Positions 43,171-52,345 of a stretch of 64,000 nucleotides of DNA are shown here, piece after piece. The stretch covers positions 658,635 to 722,634 of the forward strand of contig LLKB01000005.1 in NCBI GenBank assembly GCA_001414325.1. The letters run 5' to 3'. Positions within the stretch are counted from its first letter, which is position 1. The number at the start of each line of letters is the position of its first letter. The position numbers were made by a program, and so were the translations under genes. A model generated the notes under the pieces. That model was not told the origin of the DNA. It saw only the letters and a list, made by a program, of their open reading frames with translations, and searched no databases. Source of the DNA: Butyribacter intestini. Its GTDB lineage: Bacteria; Bacillota; Clostridia; Lachnospirales; Lachnospiraceae.

Positions 43171-44574
43171 TTATTCCCCAATCTTATACACTATGATTCC
43201 TGCCCCCCGCCTTGCATACTCAACATGATGTTCTTCCTCAGTCACGACTGCTCTCACACCATTTATAACAACAACATTTCCCGGATAAATGACTTTTTCA
43301 ATCGTAACCTTTGCAAGATTTGCTTTTCCCATCTTCTCAACAATATCCTGTTTCTTTTTTGTCAATTCACTTAATCTCGTATCTTTTTCTATCTTTGTAC
43401 GCATAAGTGCCATCTTCTTATCCCCAAGATCCTTTCTATCGGACTTTTCCATAAGAATCTGTATCTGACCCAGTACATTTGTAATCTTGGCAAGTTCTCC
43501 ATTCACCGCCGACATATCCTGTTCACACTTTGTCAGTTTTGCAAAAAGATCACCGTCAACACCTGCACTTATCGTAGTCTTTACCTCAGACATATTTCCG
43601 ATAATAGTAGCATGAATATACCTGGTTGCAGATACCTTTCCGCCTATTATTATTCCATACTTTCCTGAGACAATGACATCCTGACCGCACTCAATATCAG
43701 AATTCATAATGGCATTTGCATTTACATCATTGACAGCTTTTATCTGCACCTGCTCAAAAAACTTTCCGGTAACATTCCCCCCTGCCTCAAGGTATCCCTT
43801 GCCGTTGCCCTGCATTCCGTTTTTAAGCACTATGTCTTTTTTCGCCTTAAGTACCGCTGACTCGACATAACCATCTACGATAATGCTTCCTCGTTCAGAT
43901 ATAACTTTAACTCCCGTAAGAACATTTCCACGAACATGAATGTCATTTTGAAATGTAACATCTCCTGTTGTAAAAGACACATCGCCCTCTATAATCAGCT
44001 CAGACTCTATCTGAAGTCTGTCATCACGATATGTTATCTTTCCATCGTACTTTGCATAGTACTCCTTTTTTTCATTGTCATAGATAAAACCTCTGCCATT
44101 TAGTCGTGCAAGTTCTTTACCTTTTTTAGCAATGATTGTCTCTCCTCTTACGGAAACACCATCTTCAGAAGGTATTGCCGGATGATATATAACAACTTTC
44201 TGGCCTTCTTCAACAGTAGGCACATCTCCATACTCAGAATAGTCCACAGAACCATCTTCTAAAATCTTAGGTTTCGTATCTATCTCAGTCTGAAATAAAA
44301 ACTCATACCAGCCGTCAATCCCGTCAACTGCCTTTTTTCCCTCAGCAACCTTGACAGGTACATTGTAAATCCTTTCATCTATTATCTTCTGTAACTCTGC
44401 TTTGTCAATACCATTTACTATGCCTGCATTTTTAAGTCTCTTTGCAAGATCTTCAACCGTATAGTCTGATTTTGTCTTATCTGTTGTAATGATACAAAGG
44501 TACGCCTCAGATCCGTCATCTGAAAATGTAACCTCTCCTCCGCCAAGAACCTCTGCGTTTGCTTTATCTTCCAT
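43171..44574 (-). CDS. FapA-like (DUF342) protein
   Basis: A 467-residue protein of the DUF342 family, named after the FapA protein of Bacillus. The N-terminal part includes KAVDGIDGWYEFLF and GDVPTVEEGQKVVIYHPAIPSEDGVSVRGETI. The middle forms a beta-helix-like run of short repeats (DVSFTTGDVTFQNDIHVRGNV; AGGNVTGKFFEQVQIKAVNDVNANAIMNSDI). The C-terminal third is a coiled coil (about 350-425). No function is settled; relatives occur in motile and spore-forming Firmicutes. It lies upstream of the 59-residue gene and the TPR gene. Confidence 0.86.
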   Translation of the reverse strand: MEDKANAEVLGGGEVTFSDDGSEAYLCIITTDKTKSDYTVEDLAKRLKNAGIVNGIDKAELQKIIDERIYNVPVKVAEGKKAVDGIDGWYEFLFQTEIDTKPKILEDGSVDYSEYGDVPTVEEGQKVVIYHPAIPSEDGVSVRGETIIAKKGKELARLNGRGFIYDNEKKEYYAKYDGKITYRDDRLQIESELIIEGDVSFTTGDVTFQNDIHVRGNVLTGVKVISERGSIIVDGYVESAVLKAKKDIVLKNGMQGNGKGYLEAGGNVTGKFFEQVQIKAVNDVNANAIMNSDIECGQDVIVSGKYGIIIGGKVSATRYIHATIIGNMSEVKTTISAGVDGDLFAKLTKCEQDMSAVNGELAKITNVLGQIQILMEKSDRKDLGDKKMALMRTKIEKDTRLSELTKKKQDIVEKMGKANLAKVTIEKVIYPGNVVVINGVRAVVTEEEHHVEYARRGAGIIVYKIGE

Positions 44575-44713
44575 GATACCCTCCTCCCTTCCTTAATAAC
44601 AGCGATAATTTGCTATAATACCGCTACTATAATAAAATTATATATTAGTTGCCTTATAAATGCAAGTATGGAATCGCTGTTCATGGCAGCACTGACAAGT
44701 ATTTTTTGTCAGA

Positions 44714-44749
44714 AAAAGCCCCTATAAGCTGCAATCTTATAGTGGCTTT
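44714..44749 (-). terminator. Terminator of valS
   Basis: On the minus strand, AAGCCACTATAAG pairs with CTTATAGGGGCTT (one mismatch) around a 7-base loop and is followed by TTTTTC, 25 bases after the valS stop. Confidence 0.85.
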
Positions 44750-44773
44750 TCTTTTGATACTTACATCACATTA

Positions 44774-47413
44774 TTATAATGCAGCAAGTTCCTCTTCTAC
44801 TTTGCTCATCATTGCCTGATATTTCTCAAGTTTTGATTTTTCCTCGTTTATCTTCGCTTCCGGTGCCTTACTCATAAATTTCTCATTGTTAAGCATTCCG
44901 TTTACTCTCTTAAGCTCTCCCTCAAGGCGTTTCTTTTCTTTTGCAAGACGCTCTTTTTCTTTTGCGAGGTCAACAAGGTCTGCAAGTGGCATATAGATTG
45001 TTGCTTTATCTATAACTACTGATACTGCATTGTCCTCGATGCCTGTCTTGTCAGACTGTACATGTACTTCTGACGCAGAGATAAGGTGCTGATATGAAGA
45101 TACAAGTGATGTGAGTGTCTCTTTTGTCACATCGTCATCTGCCACGATATATACCTTAGCTTTTCTTGATGGTGCTACATTCATCTCACTTCTTCTGTTT
45201 CTTATTCCTCTTGTAAGTGCTTTCATAAGCTCTGCTTTATTCTCAGCAGCTTTATTGTCCCACTCATCCTTAAACTCAGGCCAGTTTGAAATCATGATAG
45301 ACTCTTCCTCTGACTGGAGTGTGCAGAATATTTCTTCCGTGATAAACGGCATATATGGATGAAGTAATTTAAGTGAGTTAATAAGTACCGTCTTAAGAGT
45401 CCAGAATGCAGCATTTGCTGACTCCTTATCCTCATCCTTTGCAAAAAGTCTAGGCTTAACAAACTCGATATACCAGTCACAGAACTCTGTCCATACAAAG
45501 TCATTTATCTTCTGAACAGCTACACCAAGTTCATATTTTTCCATATTCTCAGTAACTTCTTTTGCAAGTGTGTTCACCGCTGACAATATCCACTTGTCCT
45601 CAACTTTGAGAGTGTCATACTCAGGTGTTGTAATCTCGTTGTCTCCAAGATGCATCATGATAAATCTTGAAGCGTTCCATACCTTATTTGCAAAGTTACG
45701 GCTTGCCTCAACTCTCTCCCAGTAGAAACGCATATCATTTCCCGGAGCGTTGTTTGTGACAAGTGTAAAGCGGAGTGCATCCGCACCGTATTTATCTATA
45801 ACTTCAAGCGGGTCAATTCCATTTCCGAGCGATTTACTCATCTTTCTTCCCTGACTGTCTCTTACAAGTCCATGGATAAGAACTGTATCAAACGGTACTT
45901 TTCCCGTATGCTCAAGTCCTGAGAACATCATACGGATAACCCAGAAGAATATAATGTCATATCCTGTTACAAGAGTGCTTGTAGGATAGAAATAGTCCAT
46001 CTCCTCTGTCTTTTCAGGCCAGCCAAGTGTGCTGAAAGGCCAGAGTGCTGATGAAAACCATGTATCAAGTGTATCAGGGTCCTGACGCATAGGTTTGCCG
46101 CATTTTGGACAAGTGCAGCCATCTTCCTTAGTAACAACAAGTTCTCCACAGTCATCACAGTAAAATGCGGGAATTCTGTGTCCCCACCAGAGCTGACGGG
46201 AAATACACCAGTCTCTTATTCCTTCTAACCAATGGTAATATGTCTTATCAAAATGAGGTGGAACAAACTTTGTATCACCTTTTTTTACGGCTTCGATAGC
46301 AGGTTTTGCAAGTTTTTCCATTGCAACGAACCACTGTTTTGAGACTCTTGGCTCTACTGTTGTATGACAGCGGTAGCAGGTTCCTACATTATGCTCATGG
46401 TCTTCTACTTTAAGAAGTGCTCCCTCTGCTTCAAGGTCTGCTACGATTGCTTTTCTCGCCTCATATCTGTCCATTCCTGCATATTTAGGATAGTCTGCAA
46501 CTATCTTTGCATCATCAGTAAGTACATTTATAACTTCAAGATTGTGGCGAAGTCCAACTTCAAAGTCGTTAGGGTCATGTGCCGGTGTAATCTTAACAAC
46601 ACCCGTACCAAATTCCATATCTACATATTCGTCTGCAATAATAGGAATCTGACGGTGTACAATAGGAAGGTCGAGCATCTTTCCTATCATATCCTTGTAT
46701 CTGTCATCTTTTGGATTTACTGCTACAGCTGTATCTCCGAGAAGTGTCTCAGGTCTTGTTGTTGCAAGGTCTATATAGCCTGTTCCGTCTGTAGTCTTGT
46801 AACGAAGATGCCAGAAATGTCCTGCCTGATCCTCATACTCAACCTCCGCATCTGATATAGATGTAAGGCAATGAGGACACCAGTTGATTATTCTCTCACC
46901 ACGGTAAATAAGCCCTTTATTGTAAAGTTTTACGAAAACTTCCTTAACTGCCTTAGAACATCCCTCGTCCATCGTAAAACGCTCTCTGTCCCAGTCACAT
47001 GAAGAACCAATCTTCTTAAGCTGTTCAACAATACGACCACCGTACTGCTTCTTCCAGTCCCATACATGCTCAAGGAACTTCTCTCGTCCAATGTCCTCTT
47101 TTTTAATTCCATCTTTAGCAAGTTTTTCAACAACCTTTGCCTCAGTTGCGATAGAAGCATGGTCGGTTCCAGGAACCCAGAGTGCTTCATATCCCTGCAT
47201 ACGCTTAAAACGGATGAGAATATCCTGCAAAGTATTGTCAAGGGCGTGTCCCATGTGGAGCTGTCCCGTGATATTAGGTGGCGGCATAACGATAGTAAAC
47301 GGTTTCTTGTCCCTGTTTACTTCTGCATGAAAATATTTTTTCTCAAGCCACTTATCATAAGTTCTTTTCTCAATGTCGGCAGGGTTATAGTTTTTCTCTA
47401 ATTCTTTTGCCAT
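44774..47413 (-). CDS. valS: Valyl-tRNA synthetase
   Basis: Class I aminoacyl-tRNA synthetase of 879 residues. The HIGH-type motif is PPPNITGQLHMGHALDNT near residue 45, the zinc-binding region CDDCGELVVTKEDGCTCPKCGKPM lies at about 415-440, and the KMSKS motif is in GRKMSKSLGNGIDP. A C-terminal coiled-coil arm (about 805-875) is typical for ValRS. The ATG follows a GGAAA element. Expression is controlled by a T-box leader upstream. Confidence 0.98.
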   Translation of the reverse strand: MAKELEKNYNPADIEKRTYDKWLEKKYFHAEVNRDKKPFTIVMPPPNITGQLHMGHALDNTLQDILIRFKRMQGYEALWVPGTDHASIATEAKVVEKLAKDGIKKEDIGREKFLEHVWDWKKQYGGRIVEQLKKIGSSCDWDRERFTMDEGCSKAVKEVFVKLYNKGLIYRGERIINWCPHCLTSISDAEVEYEDQAGHFWHLRYKTTDGTGYIDLATTRPETLLGDTAVAVNPKDDRYKDMIGKMLDLPIVHRQIPIIADEYVDMEFGTGVVKITPAHDPNDFEVGLRHNLEVINVLTDDAKIVADYPKYAGMDRYEARKAIVADLEAEGALLKVEDHEHNVGTCYRCHTTVEPRVSKQWFVAMEKLAKPAIEAVKKGDTKFVPPHFDKTYYHWLEGIRDWCISRQLWWGHRIPAFYCDDCGELVVTKEDGCTCPKCGKPMRQDPDTLDTWFSSALWPFSTLGWPEKTEEMDYFYPTSTLVTGYDIIFFWVIRMMFSGLEHTGKVPFDTVLIHGLVRDSQGRKMSKSLGNGIDPLEVIDKYGADALRFTLVTNNAPGNDMRFYWERVEASRNFANKVWNASRFIMMHLGDNEITTPEYDTLKVEDKWILSAVNTLAKEVTENMEKYELGVAVQKINDFVWTEFCDWYIEFVKPRLFAKDEDKESANAAFWTLKTVLINSLKLLHPYMPFITEEIFCTLQSEEESIMISNWPEFKDEWDNKAAENKAELMKALTRGIRNRRSEMNVAPSRKAKVYIVADDDVTKETLTSLVSSYQHLISASEVHVQSDKTGIEDNAVSVVIDKATIYMPLADLVDLAKEKERLAKEKKRLEGELKRVNGMLNNEKFMSKAPEAKINEEKSKLEKYQAMMSKVEEELAAL

Positions 47414-47440
47414 GATAATTTTTCCTTTCTAAAATAAAAG

Positions 47441-47831
47441 GCCCTCTACCCGTATAAATACGGATAAAGGGCGAATAATCAATACACGCGGTACCACCTT
47501 TTTTAATGTTTAAACCATCATCACTGCACATAATACATAGTAAAATAAATGCAGCTTATCTTTGTTTAAATATATCTCTGCATCTTTAACGGAATGACCC
47601 GATGAAAACTAATGACCGTTTTTCTCTGACTTTAAACCGCTGTCTTTTTCTCATATGATCGTGCATCACTGTCTCACACAATCATATCCACAACTTGTCA
47701 AAAAAACGGCTTTCATATCCACAACTCCAAAGCTACATTCCACATTTTCATGCCTGAACAGTCTTTCAGCCAGTGAACCGTTCTCTCTGATGGACTACGA
47801 TGTGTACTCCTCTTTTTCCTAGTCTTTATCT
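47441..47831 (-). promoter_or_regulatory. T-box riboswitch upstream of valS
   Basis: On the minus strand the leader ends with the T-box core AGGTGGTACCGCG (47487-47499), which pairs with the NCCA end of uncharged tRNA, followed by a 14-bp terminator stem (GCCCTTTATCCGTA with TACGGGTAGAGGGC) and a T-tract at 47441-47472. The region upstream is long enough for stem I. A GTA at 47734-47736 within GAATGTAGC may be the valine specifier codon; that assignment is tentative. Uncharged tRNA-Val would favour readthrough into valS. Confidence 0.93.
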
Positions 47832-47837
47832 TTCAAC

Positions 47838-47867
47838 ATGATACTAAATTGCGTGGTGGTATGTCAA
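47838..47867 (-). promoter_or_regulatory. Sigma-A promoter of the valS T-box leader
   Basis: On the minus strand TTGACA, 18 bases, TATCAT. The -35 box is perfect and it is placed directly before the T-box leader. Confidence 0.75.
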
Positions 47868-47894
47868 GAGAAAAAAATTGTTTTCAATACATAA

Positions 47895-48078
47895 GTAACA
47901 GTTCAGCCCAAAAAAGATAAGTCAATAATACATGAGCTTGCTCAATGTATTATTGACTTGTTTTTTGGGGCGGAATAGCCTTTCATTTATGAAATGAAGT
48001 AAACACAAGCTGCATAGCAGCGACTGACAGCTTGCTGGCAGGTTTACGAATGTAATAAATGAGGGGCTGAACTGTTAC
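47895..48078. repeat. MITE-like element, full copy 3 (184 bp)
   Basis: Terminal repeats GTAACAGTTCAGCCC (one C shorter) and GGGGCTGAACTGTTAC. Internal sequence is nearly identical to copies 1 and 2. Flanks ATACATAA and ATATATAA agree at 7 of 8 bases, a likely target duplication. It lies 55 bases after the MerR-like gene stop and about 30 bases upstream of the valS promoter. Confidence 0.85.
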
Positions 48079-48133
48079 ATATATAAATCGGCGGATTTTG
48101 ACAGTTTTGTGGGTAAATGATAAGAAACTGATG

Positions 48134-48967
48134 CTACCCAAAAATCCTGAGTCCTCTTTTATTTTTACCTTTTTCCTTAACCTTATCCTTTTTATCATCT
48201 TTTTTCTTCTCCTTTGTCTTAAGCTGCTTTATCTGGCTTGTCGCTGCTACCTCCTCCAAACTCTGTGACTGAATTTTTTGAAGTATCTCCTCTAGCAGTT
48301 TTGTCTGTTTTGCCGCCATCTCGTCTTTCTGCATCATTATATAATTTATCTCTTTCATAAGTTTTGTTGATACATTGTCCGATATTCTCTGCTCAGACTC
48401 TTTCTGCCCCTCCTCCACGACATTTGCAACCATTTTTCTGAGCATCAGCTCAAACCTTTTTATTTTTTCCTCGGAAGGTACGGCAACACTTCTTTGTTCC
48501 CCCTGTTTAAAAGCCGTTTGTCCAAGTTCGCCTTTCTGAATATTAAGTACCTGTCCGGCGGCCCCTGACATACTTTTGTTTTCCAACTGCACAACATTGT
48601 CCGTCTGCACAGACTGACTTCTTGAAATCATAAAACCGTTTACAGTTTTTGCTTTATTGGAGTTGTTTTCCTCCTCATCCTGAATTTTCTGGTTTAACTC
48701 CTCACGCAATTTATACTGCTCATTTGGATTCATTTTTCTTACATTATCAATATCATGTATAATAAGTTTGATTGATTTGAGCAAAAATCCCTGTTCCTTT
48801 AAATCCTTAACATCACGGAGTATCTTTATGTCCCTGTCCGTATAAAATCTATGCCCCTTTGAGTTTCTATGTATGTTTAATCCAAGTTCCTCCTCCCAGT
48901 ATCTTAAAACATGGTTTTCAACTTCAACCTGCCTTGATGCATCTGAAATACTATATTTCTTCTCCAT
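48134..48967 (-). CDS. MerR-type helix-turn-helix protein with long C-terminal tail
   Basis: A 277-residue protein. The N terminus is a MerR-like winged helix (MEKKYSISDASRQVEVENHVLRYWEEELGLNIHRNSKGHRFYTDRDIKILRDV). The middle is low in complexity, the region at about 190-235 predicts a coiled coil, and the C terminus is very Lys-rich (KTKEKKKDDKKDKVKEKGKNKRG). A single MerR-type domain joined to a coiled coil recalls RacA-like chromosome-anchoring proteins, an inference only. GGAGGG stands 5 bases before the chosen ATG. Its start overlaps the end of the upstream membrane protein gene by 17 bases. Confidence 0.8.
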   Translation of the reverse strand: MEKKYSISDASRQVEVENHVLRYWEEELGLNIHRNSKGHRFYTDRDIKILRDVKDLKEQGFLLKSIKLIIHDIDNVRKMNPNEQYKLREELNQKIQDEEENNSNKAKTVNGFMISRSQSVQTDNVVQLENKSMSGAAGQVLNIQKGELGQTAFKQGEQRSVAVPSEEKIKRFELMLRKMVANVVEEGQKESEQRISDNVSTKLMKEINYIMMQKDEMAAKQTKLLEEILQKIQSQSLEEVAATSQIKQLKTKEKKKDDKKDKVKEKGKNKRGLRIFG

Positions 48968-49703
48968 ATATTCCCTCCATAATTTCCTCAAACAATTCAA
49001 TTTCCTCACGGTCGAAAGCATCTTCATCAAAAGCTTCTTTCTGACAAGCGGCTCCCTCTTGTAGTTTATTTTTATCACTCATTTGCCCTGCATCAACACT
49101 CTGTAAAGAATTGTTCTCATTTGCCACTGCCGCTTCTGCCTCGTCTTGTTTTTTCTTTTCATCAGCAGCTTTTTGAGACTGAACCATACTTTTTAAAAGA
49201 TGCGGTTTCATATTATTTTCAATATAATCATACAATTCCTGTCTTAACATCCTGTCCTTTCTTTTTAACTGCAAAAAAAGTTCAGAAATAAAAATTGCAA
49301 GAAGCACCATTCCTGACGCAATCGACATTTTTATATACCACTGCACTGACGCACTCTCATAATATCCCCCGATCATGTAAAATACATAGATTACCGTTGT
49401 GACTGCCGCACCATATATTCCGGTATTTTTCAGATTATACAGATTTATCCCAAGATACTTTACATCCTTCATCTGCATAAAAACAAAACTCTTTGTATCA
49501 TTTATCTTAAGATTCATCTTATATGTAGTCTCATATTTAGAAATCGTGTTTTTCATCCATTTATTCTTAGTTGTAGAAATATGATGTACCTGATGCAAAA
49601 GTTCAGTATATATACACGCCACTATAGTCTTTGCTAAAATTGTGATACCACCTGCTCCAAGCATCAAAAGCACACCATCATAATGCTCCAGAAAAAACTT
49701 CAT
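48951..49703 (-). CDS. Membrane protein of unknown function, coupled to the MerR-type gene
   Basis: A 250-residue protein with hydrophobic segments at about 11-31, 95-113 and 124-147, and a long acidic, Ala/Gln/Lys-rich tail from about 165 (KAADEKKKQDEAEAAVANEN; FDEDAFDREEIELFEEIMEG). No recognised domain. It overlaps the MerR-type gene, suggesting a functional pair of a membrane protein and a DNA-binding protein. Confidence 0.72.
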   Translation of the reverse strand: MKFFLEHYDGVLLMLGAGGITILAKTIVACIYTELLHQVHHISTTKNKWMKNTISKYETTYKMNLKINDTKSFVFMQMKDVKYLGINLYNLKNTGIYGAAVTTVIYVFYMIGGYYESASVQWYIKMSIASGMVLLAIFISELFLQLKRKDRMLRQELYDYIENNMKPHLLKSMVQSQKAADEKKKQDEAEAAVANENNSLQSVDAGQMSDKNKLQEGAACQKEAFDEDAFDREEIELFEEIMEGIYGEEI

Positions 49704-49927
49704 GTTCTTCCCTCCAGTCTTTTATTCTTTTTTGGTACCGAATATATAGTACGACCTTGTCCGCCCCTTTTCTACCCCTAATCATGCGTCATTTAGTATA
49801 GATTTTCGACAAAAGTTCAAAAGTAAGTATTTTTGTGCTATACTAATTTTAAAAGTCCGGCAGATATTCGCAAGCCACTCTGCCACTTTCATGATATTGT
49901 TAAATCAAATTTAAAGCGAGGTTTTTT

Positions 49928-50971
49928 ATGACAGATTTGTTGAGCAGCATTTATGTTCAAAATGATTTTAAACCGATAATATTAAATACCCCCGGAATAT
50001 TTCTAAACATAAAAGTCAGTGATGACGAAACGCTTGCCATCGTGACCGTCGATGAGACAAAGGGAAATCTATATTCAAGGGAACAATTTGAAAATATTTC
50101 AAGACAGATACGAACTTTTGCCACAAATAATAATAGTCTCAGATACCGTTTTTTGTATCTTCTGATAAGCGAAGATGACACCTGTATCAAACGACTTTTA
50201 ACTGATAATGTAAGCTGCTGGCGCATAATCCCGTCACAAAAACAGCTTATGATATTTGAAACGGCTTGTGATGAATTTCTTACTTTAAGAAACCCCATTG
50301 AAAATATGCTTGCCACAAAGCCGTTAGATGTTTCCGCTTCTGACAATGAATCATCTTCCATACTGGACAAAGAAGTAAATGTTAAACTTGCCCCTGTAAA
50401 TTTAGGAATTGTTGCAATAAATATTATTGTATTTATAATCATGTCAATAATCTCCACTCCGGGTTCAGAAGACATATCCGATAAATTTGCACTCGGCTGG
50501 GATCTTTTTTTCAATAAAAAAGAATACTACCGTATTTTTACATCAATGTTTGTGCACGCCGGTATCGACCATCTATACAACAATATGATAGTGCTTTTAG
50601 TTATCGGAAGCTATTTTGAACTTGCAGTCGGCAAAATAAATTATATTATTGTTTATTTTTCATCAGGTATTATTGCAGGCTTAACATCTATGCTTTATAA
50701 TATGTCAAATAATGACTATGTGCAGTCAGTCGGAGCATCGGGTGCTATCTTTGGCATGACCGGCGGGATGATAGCCGTCATACTGATAAATTATTTCCAT
50801 GCACACAGTCTTGACCTTATGAAGATTATTTTTGTGGCATTTTTAAGTCTTTATGGCGGTTTTACAAGTCAGGGAGTTGATAATGCCGCACATATCGGCG
50901 GAATAGTATCCGGCTTTTTAGTCGCATTTTTTTTATATTCTTTACGCATAAAACGCAAAAAATATAGTTAA
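49928..50971 (+). CDS. Rhomboid-family intramembrane serine protease
   Basis: A 347-residue protein with a soluble N-terminal domain of about 155 residues and a six-helix rhomboid core. The catalytic serine is Ser271 in VGASGAIFGMTGG and the partner histidine is His322 in NAAHIGGIVSGF. The conserved HxxxN is in FVHAGIDHLYNNM. Active by sequence. The N-terminal domain, rich in turns (SVYVQNDFKPIILNTPG-like), may bind substrate; its family is unknown to me. The ATG follows AGCGAGG. Confidence 0.92.
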   Translation: MTDLLSSIYVQNDFKPIILNTPGIFLNIKVSDDETLAIVTVDETKGNLYSREQFENISRQIRTFATNNNSLRYRFLYLLISEDDTCIKRLLTDNVSCWRIIPSQKQLMIFETACDEFLTLRNPIENMLATKPLDVSASDNESSSILDKEVNVKLAPVNLGIVAINIIVFIIMSIISTPGSEDISDKFALGWDLFFNKKEYYRIFTSMFVHAGIDHLYNNMIVLLVIGSYFELAVGKINYIIVYFSSGIIAGLTSMLYNMSNNDYVQSVGASGAIFGMTGGMIAVILINYFHAHSLDLMKIIFVAFLSLYGGFTSQGVDNAAHIGGIVSGFLVAFFLYSLRIKRKKYS

Positions 50972-51114
50972 GCGGATTTTGCAATCTGCTCTGCTACCTG
51001 CTCATAACACTATTAATTGCTATCCCAACATATCGGAAAATATTTTCCTGATAGTGTTAAATAAACAAAATAAATTGTTTTTCACATCATAACAACAAAG
51101 AAATGAGGGAACAT

Positions 51115-52176
51115 ATGACTACAATAAATATTTATTATGGCGGACGAGGTCTTATCGATGACCCGTCAATATATGTTATGGATAAACTTACAACCGTATT
51201 TGATGAACTTAATGTAAATGTCAAACGCTATAATCTTTACGAAGATAAGCACGGTATTTCCGTACTTCCAAAAACCTTAAAGGAAGCAGATGCCGTTATA
51301 ATCACCGCATCTGTCGAATGGTTTGGTATTGGAGGTCTTTTGCAGCAGTTTCTTGATGCCTGCTGGCTTTACGGAGACAAAGATGCAATACGCAGACTCT
51401 ATATGATGCCCGTTGTCCTTTCGACAACTTATGGTGAAAAAGAAGCTTACCAGACGCTCACTAAAGCATGGGAGATACTCGGCGGCACACCTTGTGACGG
51501 AATATGTGCATATGTAAGCAGTTCAGTTGATTTTGAAACCAACAATGACTATGGAATGTTGATAGAGAAAAAGGCTGAGAACTTTTACCGTACATTTACA
51601 AAAAAAATGGTAACTTTTCCATCGAGCAGCAATGCCGTTGTAGAGACTTCACAGGCTGTCAAACCTATGACTCTTACACCACAGGAAAGTGAAGAACTTT
51701 CGATGTATGTATCAGATGATAATTATGTTAAAAGGCAGAAAGAAGATATTGAAGAACTTACTCAGCTTTTCAAAAATCTTATGGATGATGATACAGACAC
51801 TTCCACTTCAGATAAGGATACGGAACTTGATACTGCATCCTTATTTGCAAACATATTGAATAAAAACGGGGATGACGACAAATATATTAATGCATTTAGA
51901 ACACATTTTAATCCTATTCCCGATACGGCAATCTCTTTTGCATTAAATATATCAGACCAAAGTCAGACATTGATACTTGATATGGACAATTCAAAATTAA
52001 ACTGCTACTATGGAGAAAAGCCGGATGCAACAGCTACGCTTAAAGCAAATCATATTGTCATAGACAGAATTATTTCCGGAGAGATAACACTCCAGGAAGC
52101 ATTTATGACAGGTTCCGTAACAGCAAAAGGCAATTTTAATATTCTTAAGTCATTTGACAGGATATTTAATTTTTAA
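51115..52176 (+). CDS. Flavodoxin-like and SCP2-domain fusion protein
   Basis: A 353-residue protein. Residues about 1-160 resemble a flavodoxin/NADPH-dependent FMN reductase fold (INIYYGGRGLIDDPSIYVMDKL; AVIITASVEWFGIGGLLQQFLDACWLYGDKDAIR). The C-terminal 110 residues form an SCP2 sterol-carrier-like domain (FNPIPDTAISFALNISDQ; RIISGEITLQEAFMTGSVTAKGNFN). The fusion suggests a redox activity on a hydrophobic ligand, but this is inference. The start follows GAGGG; an upstream start adds four residues. Confidence 0.83.
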   Translation: MTTINIYYGGRGLIDDPSIYVMDKLTTVFDELNVNVKRYNLYEDKHGISVLPKTLKEADAVIITASVEWFGIGGLLQQFLDACWLYGDKDAIRRLYMMPVVLSTTYGEKEAYQTLTKAWEILGGTPCDGICAYVSSSVDFETNNDYGMLIEKKAENFYRTFTKKMVTFPSSSNAVVETSQAVKPMTLTPQESEELSMYVSDDNYVKRQKEDIEELTQLFKNLMDDDTDTSTSDKDTELDTASLFANILNKNGDDDKYINAFRTHFNPIPDTAISFALNISDQSQTLILDMDNSKLNCYYGEKPDATATLKANHIVIDRIISGEITLQEAFMTGSVTAKGNFNILKSFDRIFNF

Positions 52177-52248
52177 AGTGATTGCAAAACTGATTATGTG
52201 CTGTGTTAATTATGCAGATATAGTATTTTTTATATTAGAGTAAAAATG

Positions 52249-52330
52249 TAGTGTGAAAAATAAATTTTTCACACACAAGTTTGTGTCTGTGCACACTTGA
52301 CACAAACTTGATATGAAAAAAATGTGTGCA
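52249..52330 (+). promoter_or_regulatory. Structured 5' leader of the HIT gene (same candidate RNA class as at 3965-4080)
   Basis: P1 is GTGTGAAAAAT/ATTTTTCACAC (52251-52261 with 52264-52274). P2 is a perfect 12-bp hairpin, CAAGTTTGTGTC with GACACAAACTTG, around the 11-base loop TGTGCACACTT. The loop segment TGCACAC (52290-52296) can pair fully with GTGTGCA at 52324-52330, 5 bases before the GAGG ribosome binding site. The stem sequence differs from the alarmone synthetase leader, while pairing, stem length, loop and downstream element are kept, which is covariation-type evidence. Confidence 0.72.
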
Positions 52331-52345
52331 GAAATGAGGATTATT

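Noticed and set aside
46364..46855. A 163-residue plus-strand frame inside valS
   Set aside because: Antisense to a conserved synthetase gene, Cys/Tyr/Val-rich with no domain; a shadow of valS.
9008..48078. Possible CRISPR from repeated sequence at three sites
   Set aside because: The copies are 185 bp, far apart and not arrayed with spacers; they are dispersed MITE-like elements. No CRISPR array or cas gene was seen.
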